Below are positions 42,534 to 54,824 of a DNA stretch of 64,000 nucleotides, in pieces (the stretch's first letter is position 1; the number at the start of each line of letters is the position of its first letter). The notes under the pieces were generated by a model. It worked only from the letters and a program-made list of their open reading frames with translations, was not told the origin of the DNA and ran no database searches. The stretch comes from Cladorrhinum sp. PSN259 (taxonomy: Eukaryota; Ascomycota; Sordariomycetes; Sordariales; Podosporaceae): contig MU867067.1 in the NCBI GenBank assembly GCA_033725935.1, forward strand, positions 718,501-782,500, in the 5' to 3' direction. The position numbers and the translations under genes are program-made.

Positions 42534-43276
42534 GAGGTAATTCAAGTAGAAATGGGGAGGAACCTTTGCAGATTACATGCTACATGTACCCTAACCTATA
42601 ATTGAGGGTTTAAAAGACTTGTTTTACGGCGCAGTGTGGCAAGGAGTACACTGTGTGTGTATTTACACTTTATTTGTTACAAAGTATGTAACCTCACCTG
42701 CATGCTTTATTCACGGCACCCTGCATTGATTTATTCACGGCAGTGGTTGAGGAGTCAAAGTGATGATGTTCTCAGGGTACTGCAACGGCATTATTTGTTT
42801 TTTTTTTTTTATGTCGAAAGTATTAATGCTTTTCTCATACTTATTTATTGTGTACCGTTTCCCGATTCAGGTCTACATGGATATACCGGTTTACAAAAAA
42901 ATAAATAAAGAGAACGTCAATTGAGTGCCTACCTGCCATTGATGTATGTACAAGGCAATTTTACCAAGGAAGTTACCAGTATATAAATCTCGTACCTCTT
43001 GAATCTTGAAAAGAATTGAAGGACAAGTTGAAACATGTAATTTGCAGTTGCATCTAAAAAAACGAGGAGGTTTTACCGTAAATCGCTTTGAATTACGAAA
43101 ACAGCTTGAAAACCAGCGCCATTATTGAAATTGATCCCCAACCACGCATATATAATCTTCCGCTCACTTATGAAGCACAAACACACACACAAACAACCTT
43201 CAATTTCTCTCTATCATCTCCGCGTATTATCATCTTCAATCTGCTCATCCACATCATGCATCATCATCCTCCCTGC

Positions 43277-44511
43277 CTACCATCCTCGCCCCTCACTATA
43301 CTTTGGTGCCTCGCCCCTGGTAGACCCGGGCGGCGGCGACGCAGCCCCCATGACAGTAGTCGCGGGGCTTAACGGCGGCTTATAACTCGGGGCCACATCC
43401 TCGGCCGGCAGTTCGCTCTTGAAACCCATGTTGGGCCCTCCCTGGTGGTGTGTATGCTGGTGTGGAGAATCAGTGTACCCCGTCGGCGTGGCCATGTTTT
43501 GGTGGTAAAATGTGGCGTTGTAAGGCAGGGGCGGTGAGGGATGGCCGATGCTGCTGGGCGGGTACATGGTCATGTCTTGGGAGTACTGGGATTGGTGGAA
43601 GCCGGCACTTGAGGGGTACCCGGAGGCAGTGGCGGGGGGTGGGGGGTTGTTGTTGTTGTTATGGTTGTTATGGTTGTTGTGGTTGTTGTGGTTGTTGGGA
43701 TCGGAAGGAGAGGCGTATTTCTGCTTTTCCCTTCGTCGCATCCGCATGATCAAGCTGGCGATTATGGCGATCAAGAGGATGCCGCCCACTGCGGCTCCGA
43801 CACCGATGCCTGCCTTGGCGCCGGTTGAGAGGCCGCTGCTGCTACCTGAGGATGCTGAGGCGCCCGAGGAGGGGCCTGGCTTGGACGTTCCCACCACCGG
43901 GGTGGTGGTGCCGGGGGTGTATCCCGCGGCGGGCGTTGCGGGCGGGACGAAGTTGCTCTGCCAAAAGATGCTGCTCCCGGCGATGGTGGGCAGGCTTGCG
44001 TAGGCGGCCAGAGATGTCGGCCCGACGTAGATGACGTCGTCCTCGACGCAGGATCCCGTGCAGTTGGACAGAGGGAGCTTGACGAGCTCGGTTGAGCGCT
44101 CGTCGACGATGCATCCCGTCCACTTGGTGTTGTCCGGACCGCTGTTGGTGTTTAAATTCTTGCACGCCTGGCTGATTCCAACCCATTCCTGATCCTTGAA
44201 CTTTTCCTTCTTGTACAGGCAGTTGGGCGAGACAAAGGAAGGGTCGGTGCATCCAGCGACGTATGCGTTGCCCGCTACGTGAGAGAAGGCTGTGTTAATT
44301 GAGAGTCCATTATCAGTCACGTTGGGATTGACTTACACTTGGCATCATAGCACGCGTTGGCATCGCCCAGCGACAGGCAAATGCTGCCAAGCTGACAGCA
44401 CGGCCAGACTTGCAGGGCATTGTTGCCGCAAGGAATAAAATTGCCCTTGGTCTCCTTGTTCACCGTGTAATAGCAGGTGCCATTCGAGATGTTTGGATTG
44501 TAGGTCGCCAT
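43277..44511 (-). CDS. Cys-rich ectodomain, single-pass membrane protein with long cytosolic tail
   Basis: Two exons, 44511-44337 and 44274-43277, 390 aa. The intron (62 nt) has donor GTAAGT and acceptor CACGTAG; joining gives DAKSGNAYVAGC in phase. The start MATYNPN (44511) is preferred to the ATG ten codons upstream. The ectodomain has about ten Cys (CYYTV, IPCGN, WPCCQ, CLSLG, ACYD, AGCTD, NCLY, GCIVD, NCTGSC). A Ser/Thr/Pro-rich stalk follows, then the membrane segment AGIGVGAAVGGILLIAIIASLIM (213-235) and a basic stop-transfer (RMRRREK). The tail has an Asn/His repeat from a GTT-type microsatellite and Pro/Tyr-rich sequence. There is no cleaved signal peptide, as in many fungal relatives. 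A wall-sensor or receptor-like role is plausible but unproven. Confidence 0.78.
43646..43699 (-). repeat. GTT/ATG microsatellite encoding an Asn/His run
   Basis: A run of GTTGTT and GTTATG/GTTGTG triplets inside the membrane protein gene reads as (NNH)n then N5. Length polymorphism between strains is likely. Confidence 0.65.
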
Positions 44512-46014
44512 GATTCCTGGTGGCCGTGTGTGTTTGAACACAGGCGGGTCCGGAGGCGATTAGAAGGTTGCAGCACCAGCGGGACGGGTCGAAGGAGGGG
44601 AAAAGAAAGAAATCCGGAGAGAAAAACGAGCAGGTCGGGTGGAGGGACGAGAGCCCTGGTAAAGTGTCACCTCTGCAAGCCGCCCGCCGGCCTCCCCAGG
44701 CCAAAGCTTTTGTCTGTGCCGACATCTTGCTGCTTCGCCACCGGCATGGAGGCAGAGACGGTTCGAACAGAGCGAATCAAACGACGCTCCGTCGAGCTGC
44801 GGCTGAGGCCAAGCCAGAGCGAACGAGCCCTTTCATCTAACAGAATGGCCCAACATCGATGCAACCTTTCGCTAGCGCCGACGCCTCCATAAGCCCTGGG
44901 CATCTCGGCATCTGCAGGGCTCTGCATGATATCTCTGCACGGTGATTAGTCAAAGCCCTCCCACACCCTCCCTCTCTGATGTGGTGATGCAGTCTGACAT
45001 GCAGGCGAAGCGAATGTGTTGGAATTCGGGCCACATCAGCTCTTGATTGAGGAGGTCCAGAACAAACATGTGGCACCGTAAACCCTTGAATAAAAACCAC
45101 CCCATCCCCAGATGCGGTTACAATTGTTGCTGGCTCAGTGGACATGGTTTTTTTTCTTTCTTTTTCTTTTTTTCGGCTTTCCCAATCCTCATGGACCAAT
45201 TATCAGACAGACACGTCGGACGAACTGAGGGGTCCAGAGAGGTTGCGTGCCACAGGCTGGCGGATCCGAGTTTGGAGGGTTACCAGTAAAGAGTTCTTAG
45301 TGGTGCTGGTTCGACCTGGAAGAATGTGTGTGTCGGACATGAATGATATGTTTTGAACGCGTAGCCGAGTTCTCCAAAAACAACCTCGAAGGAATCGGAA
45401 ATTGTTTGTCGCGCCGTAGACTGCTAGGCTGCTTAGTATGTGATGTGTGGTGGTGGCGTTTTTGGGGGCGGCTTACTTTTGGAAAAAAATAAAAATGTGG
45501 TAGGTTTGAGATTAGTGTATGCATGAATACCCAGCCCTCAGAGCTATGTGTATTACCGAACAGGTGGAAAATTCCAAAGCGCTTCCCGGTGTCAAAAACC
45601 AGGCCCCAGACCCTGGGGTTATTTGCCATTTGTTTATCTCACTGTGGCTAACCTACAAGCTACCTAGGTTCAGGCAGCGGTTGGGATTGGAAAAGACATG
45701 TTTCTTCAATTGCGAAACATGTTCGTCTGCTGTTGGAGGAGTGGCCGAGATCTACACTGAAAGTATGTCAGGGTACAAAAAGTCATCATTCAACACCGAG
45801 GCGCGGAAGAGGTTGCTGAAGGGGGCGTAACCTGGGTTCAGTTCCTAGACCCTGAATCCACCGAACCACCAAGTTCAGACGACATCCCTTGAAGGGATCG
45901 GGTTCGTTCTCACTAGCTCATTAACATGATACATTAGGTCCTCTTTATTTTACGACTTTCCACAACGAGCATACCATGACACTCCCCAATCATCGAGCAT
46001 ATCATACCACGTCC

Positions 46015-46045
<31 letters not shown>

Positions 46046-48341
46046 ACAACCAGTGCTGGTCGCTTGGCTTGCGTGACCTCTCATATCAAGAAAAATGGAA
46101 CTTCAAGCCCTGCCAGCATTTCTGAGAACGACGACCACAACAACACCCTTTCCACAAAAGAGGGCCCTCTGGCTGGGCTCGGATTTATGGTCTCCGAGTC
46201 GTGCAGCAGCCCTACCAGCTCAAATATTACATTCAACAACATCAGAGATTCAGATGGCAACGCCTCAGTGGACCAAGGCTATGATGCCGACGACGAGGTC
46301 TTTTTACCTTCTCGGTGAATAAGATATCTTGACCATTGTCCACGGTCCAGACTTGCGAGAAAGTAGAGAATTAGTCTCCCCTCGGATACACGCACATACA
46401 CAAGGGCAGCTATTAGAAGATATAGGCCCGAGCCTCATACAGTAATTCAAACTAAAGACGTGCTAAGGCGTTATTGAAAGCCAACACACAGGTCTGCCGG
46501 TCAGACTTTAGTGACGCGTCCGAGTGTTCCTGCCCAGTCTGGTCACCAGCAACTCCATGCTCCGTCCGGTATGGCCGCTTGGGTTCGATCATACGAGAAT
46601 ACGCTCTCTCCCCACGCAAACAAAAATAACAGGCTCAAGAAAGGTGAGGCAGTACTAGGGTGCTGGGATGCGATTTGACAAGGTGCTCATGGCCTGAGTG
46701 GCGTTGATTAACGGCATCACTAGCTTGCTTTTGCGGCTAGAAGCGTAAACATGAAACGAAAGGGAACTAAACCTACTCACATTGGCCTCGGAGTGGTGAT
46801 CGTCACCGCTGCCGATGAACTGTCGGTCATTGTTGCCCGGGACCGAGGAGGGGAGGGGAGAGAGAGAGAAAAAGAAATTAGATCAAAGTGTGAACCGGGC
46901 TCAGGCTAGGTAGGAGGGGTTCTTAGCAGAGGCGCATGCCACGGCACATGCGGTCGGCTATATAAAGCTGGGCCGCCCGCAAAGGGGGTTTTGCTGTGGT
47001 GCTTGCGGCCCCTGCACAAGAGGTTTGACTCGGACCTGTTCTGGCCCCCACGGCAAGGGGGTTGATTGTTCTGACCAGGAACAAGATAATAGCCGTTGCA
47101 TGTTCATCGTCGCAAAGTACACATTCATCTTGCCCAAGTTTGATGTTTAAAAACGAGAAGCCTTGGCTTTGTTGATGCTTGTTCAAAAGGTTTCTAAAGT
47201 TGAATAAGCGGATTGATATTGGTGACTAGGGAGGGACAAAAGATTAGCATCAGATCTAGATATCCCAGTAGGGTTATCAGCCAAGTACAACAATGTTTTG
47301 GACTTCTCGGTCGCAGAGACCAAGAAAAATAGGCAGCAGTAGCACCAGCACTTGAGGAGAAGCAGTCGGGTGAGCTTGGCGAAGAAGAATTATTCATCAT
47401 AATAGAGAGCCTCTCTCACTGAGCATCGGTTTCAACAATTTTAAACATTGTGGCAGCGATCAAAGAGCATAAAACATACTACATATAGTCCTGTTGGAGC
47501 GTCGTAGCCTGATATATACATGTACATTGCTAGATCTGAAATTAAGAAGGGCAAGCAAGCAGCTCATTTGGAAAGTTCTCCTGGGTATGGTATCCAGCCA
47601 CAGATTTCTCACATATAAACAACAACCCCCGTCCAATCTTTTTCCTCTACCCTTTTGTTGAGACTCCATCGTTGAGTGTTGGGTATTTTGGCTGTTCACT
47701 CTCACTTCACTGCAGTGGTTCAAAGGTTGGACCCCACTTTTACCCCTGAAACTTGAAAACCCCCCCTCCCCCCTTTGTTTTTAAGGGGGTTGATGTAAAC
47801 ATGGTAAGAGATTATCTTGACAACGGAATATTAAAAGTAAATTAAATTACAAGAAAATACGTCCAAAAAAATGAACCCAAAAAAATAACAACACCAGGGA
47901 TTCCCTAGCGGACGGGATGCCGAGTTTTCTTGAAAGTATTGCCGTACGTGTAGTCAGTGGTATATATATTAAGTTTATGGAGCAAGGGGAGACAGATTGG
48001 GGGTGTTAATAACCGTCATCAAGAAGAGAAAACGTTTTTGTGTTTAACCAAGAAACACCCAAAACAGAACAAAGATATAGAAAGAATGAGCCGCGTATCT
48101 GAGAAGGTACATAGTTGAATATGACTGGTATTTAGATGACGGGCAACCAAAGTACTAGATAAAATGATGAATAAAAATAAACTCAACATTGACAAAAACG
48201 CTGTGAAAAAAAAAAAAAAAAAAAAATAGAAAAAAATGCAGATGTCCACCGTGGGTATTTCGCTAATATGGTACCTCACTTATTCCGCCCAGTAGAACCA
48301 CCAGTAATAAAACAGATGCAATGCTAAGTCATAGCGGAGAC
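44512..48341. other. Intergenic, 3.8 kb without a supported gene
   Basis: Only short frames are present; one of 84 codons at 46064-46318 is Ser/Asn/Asp-rich and not supported. It contains an inverted T13/A20 homopolymer at about 46013-46045, a GGGGAGAGAGAG stretch at 46850, and several poly-A runs toward the tRNA. Confidence 0.45.
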
Positions 48342-48354
48342 AAAAAAAAAAAAA
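48342..48354 (-). terminator. Pol III terminator T-run after tRNA-Val
   Basis: A run of about 13 A on the plus strand is T13 on the minus strand, beginning about 11 bases after the tRNA 3' end, as expected for RNA polymerase III. Confidence 0.7.
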
Positions 48355-48364
48355 GAATACGGCT

Positions 48365-48438
48365 TGATTTCGTCCAGGCTCGAACTGGAGACCTTCAGTG
48401 TGTTAGACTGACGTGATAACCAACTACACCACGAAACC
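48365..48438 (-). tRNA. tRNA-Val (anticodon AAC)
   Basis: The minus strand folds as a full cloverleaf. Acceptor GGTTTCG pairs with CGAAATC (one G-T), with discriminator A. The D arm is in GTGTAGTTGGTTATCAC. Anticodon stem TCAGT/ACTGA holds loop CTAACAC with anticodon AAC. The T arm is TCCAG-TTCGAGC-CTGGA. There is no intron. The A box (TGGTGTAGTTGG) and B box (GTTCGAGCC) are good, and a T-run terminator follows. Confidence 0.93.
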
Positions 48439-48760
48439 GTTTACTCGTTGTTGAAGAAACATGGTCGGGAATGCGCCTCAGCATTGCGAGAGAAGGGGAT
48501 GGGATGGGTGCGGAGTCTGTGTGTTATATATATTAGCATGAAAGGTGGCAATGCTGAGGCAATAGGTAGGTATATTTACCATTACACGGCGACGAGAATT
48601 GATGCAAATCATCATTATTTCCCAGTTGTAAAGGAAAAAAGCGGTGCTGGAATGTGAAAACTCCCGTCTGATGTGATATTCAGTCGACCAATAAAAGTGC
48701 GAGGTGAGATTCCGTTCAAGGGGCCCTGTATGATGAGGTATGAAGCATTCAAATTCCAGG

Positions 48761-50225
48761 TCATCCTTGTACGAGAGCTTGACCGGGCCTGAAAGGTTCG
48801 AGTCTGCGGCGTACAGGCTGACTGCCGCGTCGACCTATCCTTTGGCCTCGAGCCGGGCTCCGTGGGGTCAAAAGATGACAGCCACAGCTGTGGTATCCAC
48901 GAGCCAAACAACTGGGGTTCAGACCTTGCCCCGGAGAAGCCCCGGCCGGATCAATGTTGCTGCTAGGGCTTTCATCATCAAACGTAACGCGGTTCGTGTC
49001 GAAGGATTCGGCCCGCCCAAAGACAGCCCTGGAAGCGCCCGACTCAAGGTTATGCACAGGAGCGATGGCTGTGCCTGATGATCGAGTTGCGTCGACGTTG
49101 TATTCCGAGGAATATCGGTTAGGAAACAACTGGTCATTGGCTTCTCCGTCTTGACCTTCCTCATAATGTACCCGACCCATTCGACTGGCGCGGTATTCCG
49201 CCATTGAACCAAAGGAATCTGCGTGGGTGGCGTAATAATGGTGAGAGCCGAGGCCGAACGAGCTTTGGTCAACAGAAGCTGTCCACGGACCTGGCGGGAA
49301 TGAAGACGAAACATCGTGACTTGCATCCTGAGCGGTAGACATATCTGTCTCGGAGTATGGAGAAAACAAGGGGAAATTAGCGGAGAGAGGGCGAGCTGAC
49401 GTCAGATCGAACCCTTGGTAGGACTCGTCAACATCCCGCCCAACCGGTGATGCTGCTCCCCAGTAATTTCCGTCACTGGAAAATGGCATGGCCTCAAATT
49501 CTTGCGTGTTGGGTGACCCCTGGAGGCTCTCCAAACAAGTCGTCTCAGTTTCACTGATAACGGGGCTCAGGAGTGACCCTTCTAATTCTGATGCCACTTG
49601 TAGACGAGGAGATTCCGGCTCGGGGGTTGAGTAGGTAATGTGCGGTGAGATATCTGTGGCTCAGAGGTTAGCAATAGGTCCTTTAGTGTAGACAGATAAA
49701 TTGCTGACATGCCTTCTTCGTCAAGGGGCATCGATCGGACTTGGGATGGAGTCAGTCTGTAGCGAGTTGCAAAACGACGAAGCTTTGCAGGATCTACAGC
49801 TTTTCCCCGAAGAAAGAAGCAGGTCTCTTTGTTCTCCTGTCGACGTCGTTCCTCAACCCGGAGCATGGCGATCATCTCGTCCCTGTTGATATTCTTCTTG
49901 AGACCCCAAGCACTGATCAGCTTCTTGTACATCTTCTTGCTGTGGTAGATAGTCAGCATACGTAGCGGTGATAGGACAAGGAGGAAACATGCGTGGCTCG
50001 GACTTTGTGATCTTGCTCCATCTTGATCATGACCTCGGCAAGTGGCAAGTCTTGAGTCCAGTAGAGGTCCTGAATTTCGCTCCGATAGGCTTCCAAGTCG
50101 GCAGCCCTCTTGCCCGAGGAGGCCATGGGCTCTGTCAAAGATGTGTTTAGGGATGAATCACTTGGGGGGGAAACGGAACGGTAATCGCCAGCTAAGTTGC
50201 CGGTCCTGGAAGAGGGAGGTTTCAT
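48761..50225 (-). CDS. Clr5-domain protein, 450 aa, with two GC-AG introns
   Basis: Three exons, 50225-49993, 49939-49713 and 49653-48761. The N-terminal Clr5 domain (about residues 43-94) reads AYRSEIQDLYWTQDLPLAEV, then across the first intron VRATKKMYKKLISAWGLKKN, which matches the family's final WGL.KN. Clr5 domains occur at the N-terminus of many fungal proteins and probably bind DNA. Exon 2 continues with MIAMLRVEERRRQENKETCFF. Exon 3 is Ser/Pro/Gly-rich without a recognised domain. Both introns begin with GCATGT and end in CACAG, with branch points CTGAC and GCTAAC; no GT donor keeps phase at either site. An alternative start is the ATG at 50126. A nuclear regulatory role is inference. 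Confidence 0.75.
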
Positions 50226-52486
50226 ATTGGCGCTGGGGTACCAGTCCCGGGAGCAGGCCGAGGGATATACTTGGTTGGCGGGCAGCAGGTTCCGTCATGC
50301 CGGCTTAACAGGGCGCTGGTACACTTGCCAACTCACATCCCTACAAAGCCATGTCGGCTGACGCCATAACTGCCGGCGCTTTTATGTGACTCGCGAGTCG
50401 CGAGATATGTAAGCTGCAAGTAGCCAAAGATCCGTGCGGTATCTTGTCGCCGTTTCCCATCAAAGAAGAGCCCAATTGCGGGACTCGGGGAGAGAACAAA
50501 CGAGGAACGAGTAAACATCAAGCACGGAAGATCACAAAGCAAAGCTCGTGCGCGCGTGGTACCTTTGTGGCAGCGGAACAGGGCACCGACCGCCGTAATT
50601 GGCAACGCGGAAGTCTTCCTGGAGATCCGGGGTAGTAATCAGCCAGTGTTGTGGCTGCATGATGTGGATGTGTGCATGTACTGTAGTCGCATCTACATCT
50701 ACATGTACATGTACGGTTATGCCTATGAGATGGCTGCACTGCCGTTCATCCACACCGCCACAATGGAATATGGGACCTCGAAGTTGTTGCTTCATGTGTA
50801 GGGTAGCACAAGAAGACCGGGACTGCCTCCCCGGGCGTAAAGGGGGGGACAGGTGAGCCTCTTTCGTCAGTTACCGACATGCCGAAACAGGGTATTAAGG
50901 GCAAAAAGGGACCTATGATGGAGAGACAACACAGCCATGGAGGAGATTGGATGACTTTACCGCGCCATGTGCACACCGCAAAGAAAAGACAGAACAGACG
51001 ATGACTATTGAGGGATTAAATGACGGATGCCTTGTCTCCATTCCTTCATTCCAACCGACCCTACACTAGACCCCGGACTCCCGACCACTTGGTACGCCTT
51101 GGAAAAGCATCTGCATCTCTTTCCGATCCTGACAGGGGCGGGAGACGGGGAAGCGGTTCCGGTTGGCTGGTTGTCGTCCTTCAGTCTGATTTTTGGGACA
51201 AATGCAAGTGGTTCTGATCCTGGCCTGCCGCTTGGCCTAGAACCCTAACGGGACTCAAAATGACATGCGTACACGTGTAAGCCAAACTAGGAAGCCCAAA
51301 AAGCCCATAGGCAGCTGTCGATTTTGATAGTCGATGAGACACAACACGAAATTAGCGCCATCAGTTGCTGTGCAAGCGGTGAGGGAGTTCCGATGCAGCT
51401 TGGACTCAGTCGGGTGAGGTGGGCAAATGGAAGAGAATCCGCGAGGCCATAAATAGCGCCAACATGTGGGGGTTGGGCGAGTATCGCGGGTTGGATGTGA
51501 ATCAAATGAAAGGCCATGACTGGACCTGCCCAACATCAGAATGTCCATAGAGACTCACCGACTCGCTGGCTGCCCGACGTAAAGCGATCCCTTGCCGGCC
51601 GTGGGAAGCCTCCTCTACAGCCCCCATTGTGCGGATTGGCTCCGCGGCCGGCATTGAGATTGGGAGGTGTGGTGATGTTGGCGCTAAGAGTGTCTGAGCG
51701 AACCAAGTGAGTGAGGCCCACAGCGAAGCTGGTGTCTGATACGGTGTGACGGCCGGTAGGTCCGGTATGGATAATTGGCTGATGTTACTGACAAGTGACA
51801 GACATTTCAGGTGAATGATACAGGCAGCAAGCGGCAGTGCTCGATCGGGTGTGGCCTACATCAAGCTGCAAGTAGACTGCGAACCGATGTCGGGTAGGTC
51901 AGAGGAACGAATTCTGAAATGCCAGAAACAGATGCAATGGCGGGGGAGGAGTTGATCGATGAAAAAAAAAGTTGCATGACCCCTCCGAGCCGTCCCGGTC
52001 GTGCCCCTCCATCCAAAGGATGCTGTCGAGTCTGTGCAGTGTCAATTTAGGATGGGGTCACAGCGTCTGCCCCACCAACCGTGCGTCCAGGCAGGCCGGG
52101 GGAAGCTCAGTGCATTCCCCGGCAAATTCCAGGCGAACTGGGGGTGGCGCTTCTACCGCCCGACTGCACGCCAATTGCCTGACCTCCAAACTTTCTTTTC
52201 ACCAAACCCCATCAAGGTAAATCTTCCGGACACACGACGACCTGCAGCTCGCCGTCGGACGAAAACAAAGCGATTGGCGTTCGCAGATTGTTTCAAGCAC
52301 AAAGAACCAAGATCGCACGGCACGAACCGGGTCCACTTCCGACAACAACCTCCAAACCAATCCCAGCGCAGTGCATCCGCATCGCAGCACCCGGCAGCGC
52401 GTGCGCATGCCCGCCGTTTGGAACTACCTACCTACTACCATCCACCACACAACCTATCTAGGGGCGCTTTACTGCGATTATACGCA
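50226..52486. other. Intergenic, 2.3 kb, promoters of divergent genes
   Basis: Between the divergent Clr5 and DUF4604 genes. It has a short alternating CATCTACATGTACATG stretch near 50690-50715. Frames inside are short or antisense. The CT-rich part at 52200-52480 is probably the leader of the DUF4604 gene. Confidence 0.45.
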
Positions 52487-53107
52487 ATGTCCCAAAAGAT
52501 AACAGCCAAAAACCTATCCTACAGCCAGAACCTCCCGCCCTTCCTAGCCCGCCTCCGCGGTGAAGCACAATCCAACGACGGTCCCGACCCCATCCTCTCG
52601 GCCCGTCGTCGTCCAGTAAAGCCACGCTCTGGGAGCGCCGAGGCAGAGGACGCACCGACAATCATCGACGAGCATGGAAACGTAGTACAGGACGTAACTG
52701 TCGCAGTGGACGGGACCGTCAAGGGAAAGCCTACTGCAGCACCACAAGAACCCGGCAAGGATGATGCTGCTGATGATAATAAAAAATCTAAAGGGGAGGA
52801 GGGGGACAACAAAAACCAATCTGCAACCGGCAGCAGCACACAACAAGCAGAAAGACTAGCCAGTATTGGTGGTGTTGGGAAGAAGAGAAAAGTAGGCAAG
52901 GTCATTGGTGGTGGCGGTGGTGGGGCTGACGACGAAGAAGGTGATGGTGAGAAGACTACTGCTCTGGCAGAGAACAGTAATAAGAAGAAAGGGAACGATG
53001 ATAAGGATAAGAAAGAGAAAGCGAAAGAGGGCGCTGAAGCCAAGTCCAAGCCAAAGAAAAAGGCCAACAAAAAGATCAAGCTTAGCTTTGGCGATGATGA
53101 GGGTTGA
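52487..53107 (+). CDS. DUF4604-domain protein (KIAA1143-like), 206 aa
   Basis: The frame is open upstream, but MSQKITAKNLSYSQNLPPFLARLRG is the conserved family N-terminus, so the ATG at 52487 is the start. No intron. After the N-terminal motif comes PTIIDEHGNVV, then a long low-complexity region rich in Lys, Asp, Glu and Gly (KKRKVGKVIGGGGGG, KKKANKKIKLSFGDDEG), with several basic clusters that fit a nuclear or nucleolar protein. Human KIAA1143 is a homologue of unknown function. Length fits fungal relatives. The C-terminal IKLSFGDDE is also typical. Confidence 0.88.
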   Translation: MSQKITAKNLSYSQNLPPFLARLRGEAQSNDGPDPILSARRRPVKPRSGSAEAEDAPTIIDEHGNVVQDVTVAVDGTVKGKPTAAPQEPGKDDAADDNKKSKGEEGDNKNQSATGSSTQQAERLASIGGVGKKRKVGKVIGGGGGGADDEEGDGEKTTALAENSNKKKGNDDKDKKEKAKEGAEAKSKPKKKANKKIKLSFGDDEG

Positions 53108-53656
53108 CAAGTTTGCAAGCGTAGTAGTAGTTCCTTAGACAACGCGCCCCCAACTCAAGCCGAAGCCCACTTGATGCAGAATCACTCGCTGGAAGGTATA
53201 TTCCCGAAATCGAAGACCAAGTATCTCCCGATGAGGTCATACCAGGAGGACAAGGGTATCATGCCGCTTTAAGCCTTGTTCGGATATCTTTACCGAGTTT
53301 CTTCAACAGACGGTGCAGTCTATTTACTGGAGCAGCAATCGATCTCCGGACTGGTAAACATGGGTCTCCCGCAACAACCGCCTTCCGCTTCGAACGTAAG
53401 TATCCAAGGATGATTAAGTTGGCCCGAAATCATACCCAATGTGTCAGAGACATAGAAAAGAATCTATACAGATCGTCTGCCTCGTCGCGGATATACTACA
53501 AGACCAAAGAAGACAAAAAATTCCTCTCCACCGGCGCACTTCGTCTTGCGATTGTACCCTTGTGATGCTAAAAGTTTTTCCTCCCCCTCTATCAACAGAC
53601 TCCCCCCTCGTCGAGCAATGACCCCGCAACACCTTTTTTTGCCACAAGTCAACTGT

Positions 53657-54824
53657 TTAGTAGTAGTCGGGCTTGACAAGGTCGGCGAAGGTCTTGGGCT
53701 CCTCGAAGCCGTGGTGGTCGTGGCCGTGGTGGTCATCCTGGGTGCCAACATACTCCATCTTGTAGACGCTGCCACACTCGGGGCAGCGCTCGATAGGGCG
53801 CTGACGGGTCATCTAGAATCCAGAGATTTCAGCTACCTTCGTTCCTTTAACCTTCACCTCTAAAGCGTCGGGACAACCTACGGTAAGCCAGATAACGTTG
53901 TGGGAGTCAACAGGGACACCAGTGCAACCGGCGTACTGCTCCTCGCCAGCGGAACGAACGAGAACAGGGTTGTCGACAGTTCCTTTTTGTTGTGTCCTTC
54001 CGTCAGCCCTCGTTTTTTCTCCTTTCCTTATCATTAGATTATGATCGATTCTTACCGAGGCGCGAAGCATCGAGAGGGCGCATGTCGAAAACGTCAACGC
54101 TCTCCATCTTGCCGAGAATTTCGAGGCGCTCGAGACCGGTGGACTGCTCGATATCCGTAGGGACCTGGCCGACGGGGGCACCGGGACCGAAGAGGTCGGC
54201 AGCGCTCTTCACCTCTGTTTTATTTTTCCCAAACAAAATGTCAGCTTATCCTTATACTAGCTTTTCCTTTTCCACAAACTTATATCCCCCAGCCTTTTTT
54301 TTTTTTTTTTTTTTTCCCAAGTCTCCGGTTCTAGCTCCAGCTCCAGCTCCAGCTCCAGCTTCAGAAGCTTCATAGAAAGCTTCAATTGATGGTGGAGGTT
54401 GCTGCTGGCCTGACGTCAGGTTGTCTCTTTTCCTTTTTCCTCCTCTTTTCGAAGCTTCCAAAACCATGACGCAACTCTCCACCCCCACCCAAAAAAACAA
54501 AAACCACGAAAAAGATGGTAGAAATTCCATACCGTGGATGCTCTTAATCTTCTTCTCGGGAACGCCGGCATCGCCTATTATAGTTTCCAAAGCTCGTCAG
54601 CTTTTTTTTCGTCATTGTCTCAATTGCGTGTAGTCGTGGGCTGCGACTCGTTGCTCTCTGTCTGCGCGACATTTTTTATGGGGGAGCTTTCCCTCGGGGG
54701 AGGGACCGGGTGTTTTTCAATCTCAAAACTTACGGCGCACAGCGGTGGTGGCCAGGGTACGACGAACGACCGGGGCAACAGCCGCACGGCGGGCGACGGC
54801 GATGGCGGAGCGCTGAAGGAACAT
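53657..54824 (-). CDS. COX4: Cytochrome c oxidase subunit IV (COX4; mammalian Vb type), mitochondrial
   Basis: Five exons: 54824-54734, 54574-54533, 54214-54056, 53982-53882, 53812-53657; 182 aa. Exon 1 is a mitochondrial presequence (MFLQRSAIAVARRAAVAPVVRR, rich in Arg/Ala). The mature part has PTDIEQSTGLERLEILGKME, FDMRPLDASRLGTVDNPVLV, EEQYAGCTGVPVDSH and RPIERCPECGSVYKMEY, which includes the zinc-ligand Cys residues and is diagnostic. The C-terminus is His-rich (HHGHDHHGF). The protein is a nuclear-encoded subunit of complex IV in the inner membrane, required for its assembly. Introns are 69-159 nt except the second (318 nt), which holds a T-run and AGCTCC repeats. Intron 3 uses an AAAAAG acceptor, and the fourth exon boundary could be off by one. 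Confidence 0.93.
54333..54362. repeat. AGCTCC hexamer repeat in a COX4 intron
   Basis: Four to five copies of AGCTCC (last ones AGCTTC), just after a T-run of about 20 (54296-54315), both inside the second COX4 intron. No coding meaning. Confidence 0.6.

Noticed and set aside
46013..46045. T13/A20 inverted homopolymer as a terminator or hairpin element
   Set aside because: No gene ends there; homopolymers of this size are common in this window.
46064..46318. 84-codon Ser/Asn/Asp-rich frame as a gene
   Set aside because: It lies right after a homopolymer, has no ATG in a good context, and matches nothing known.
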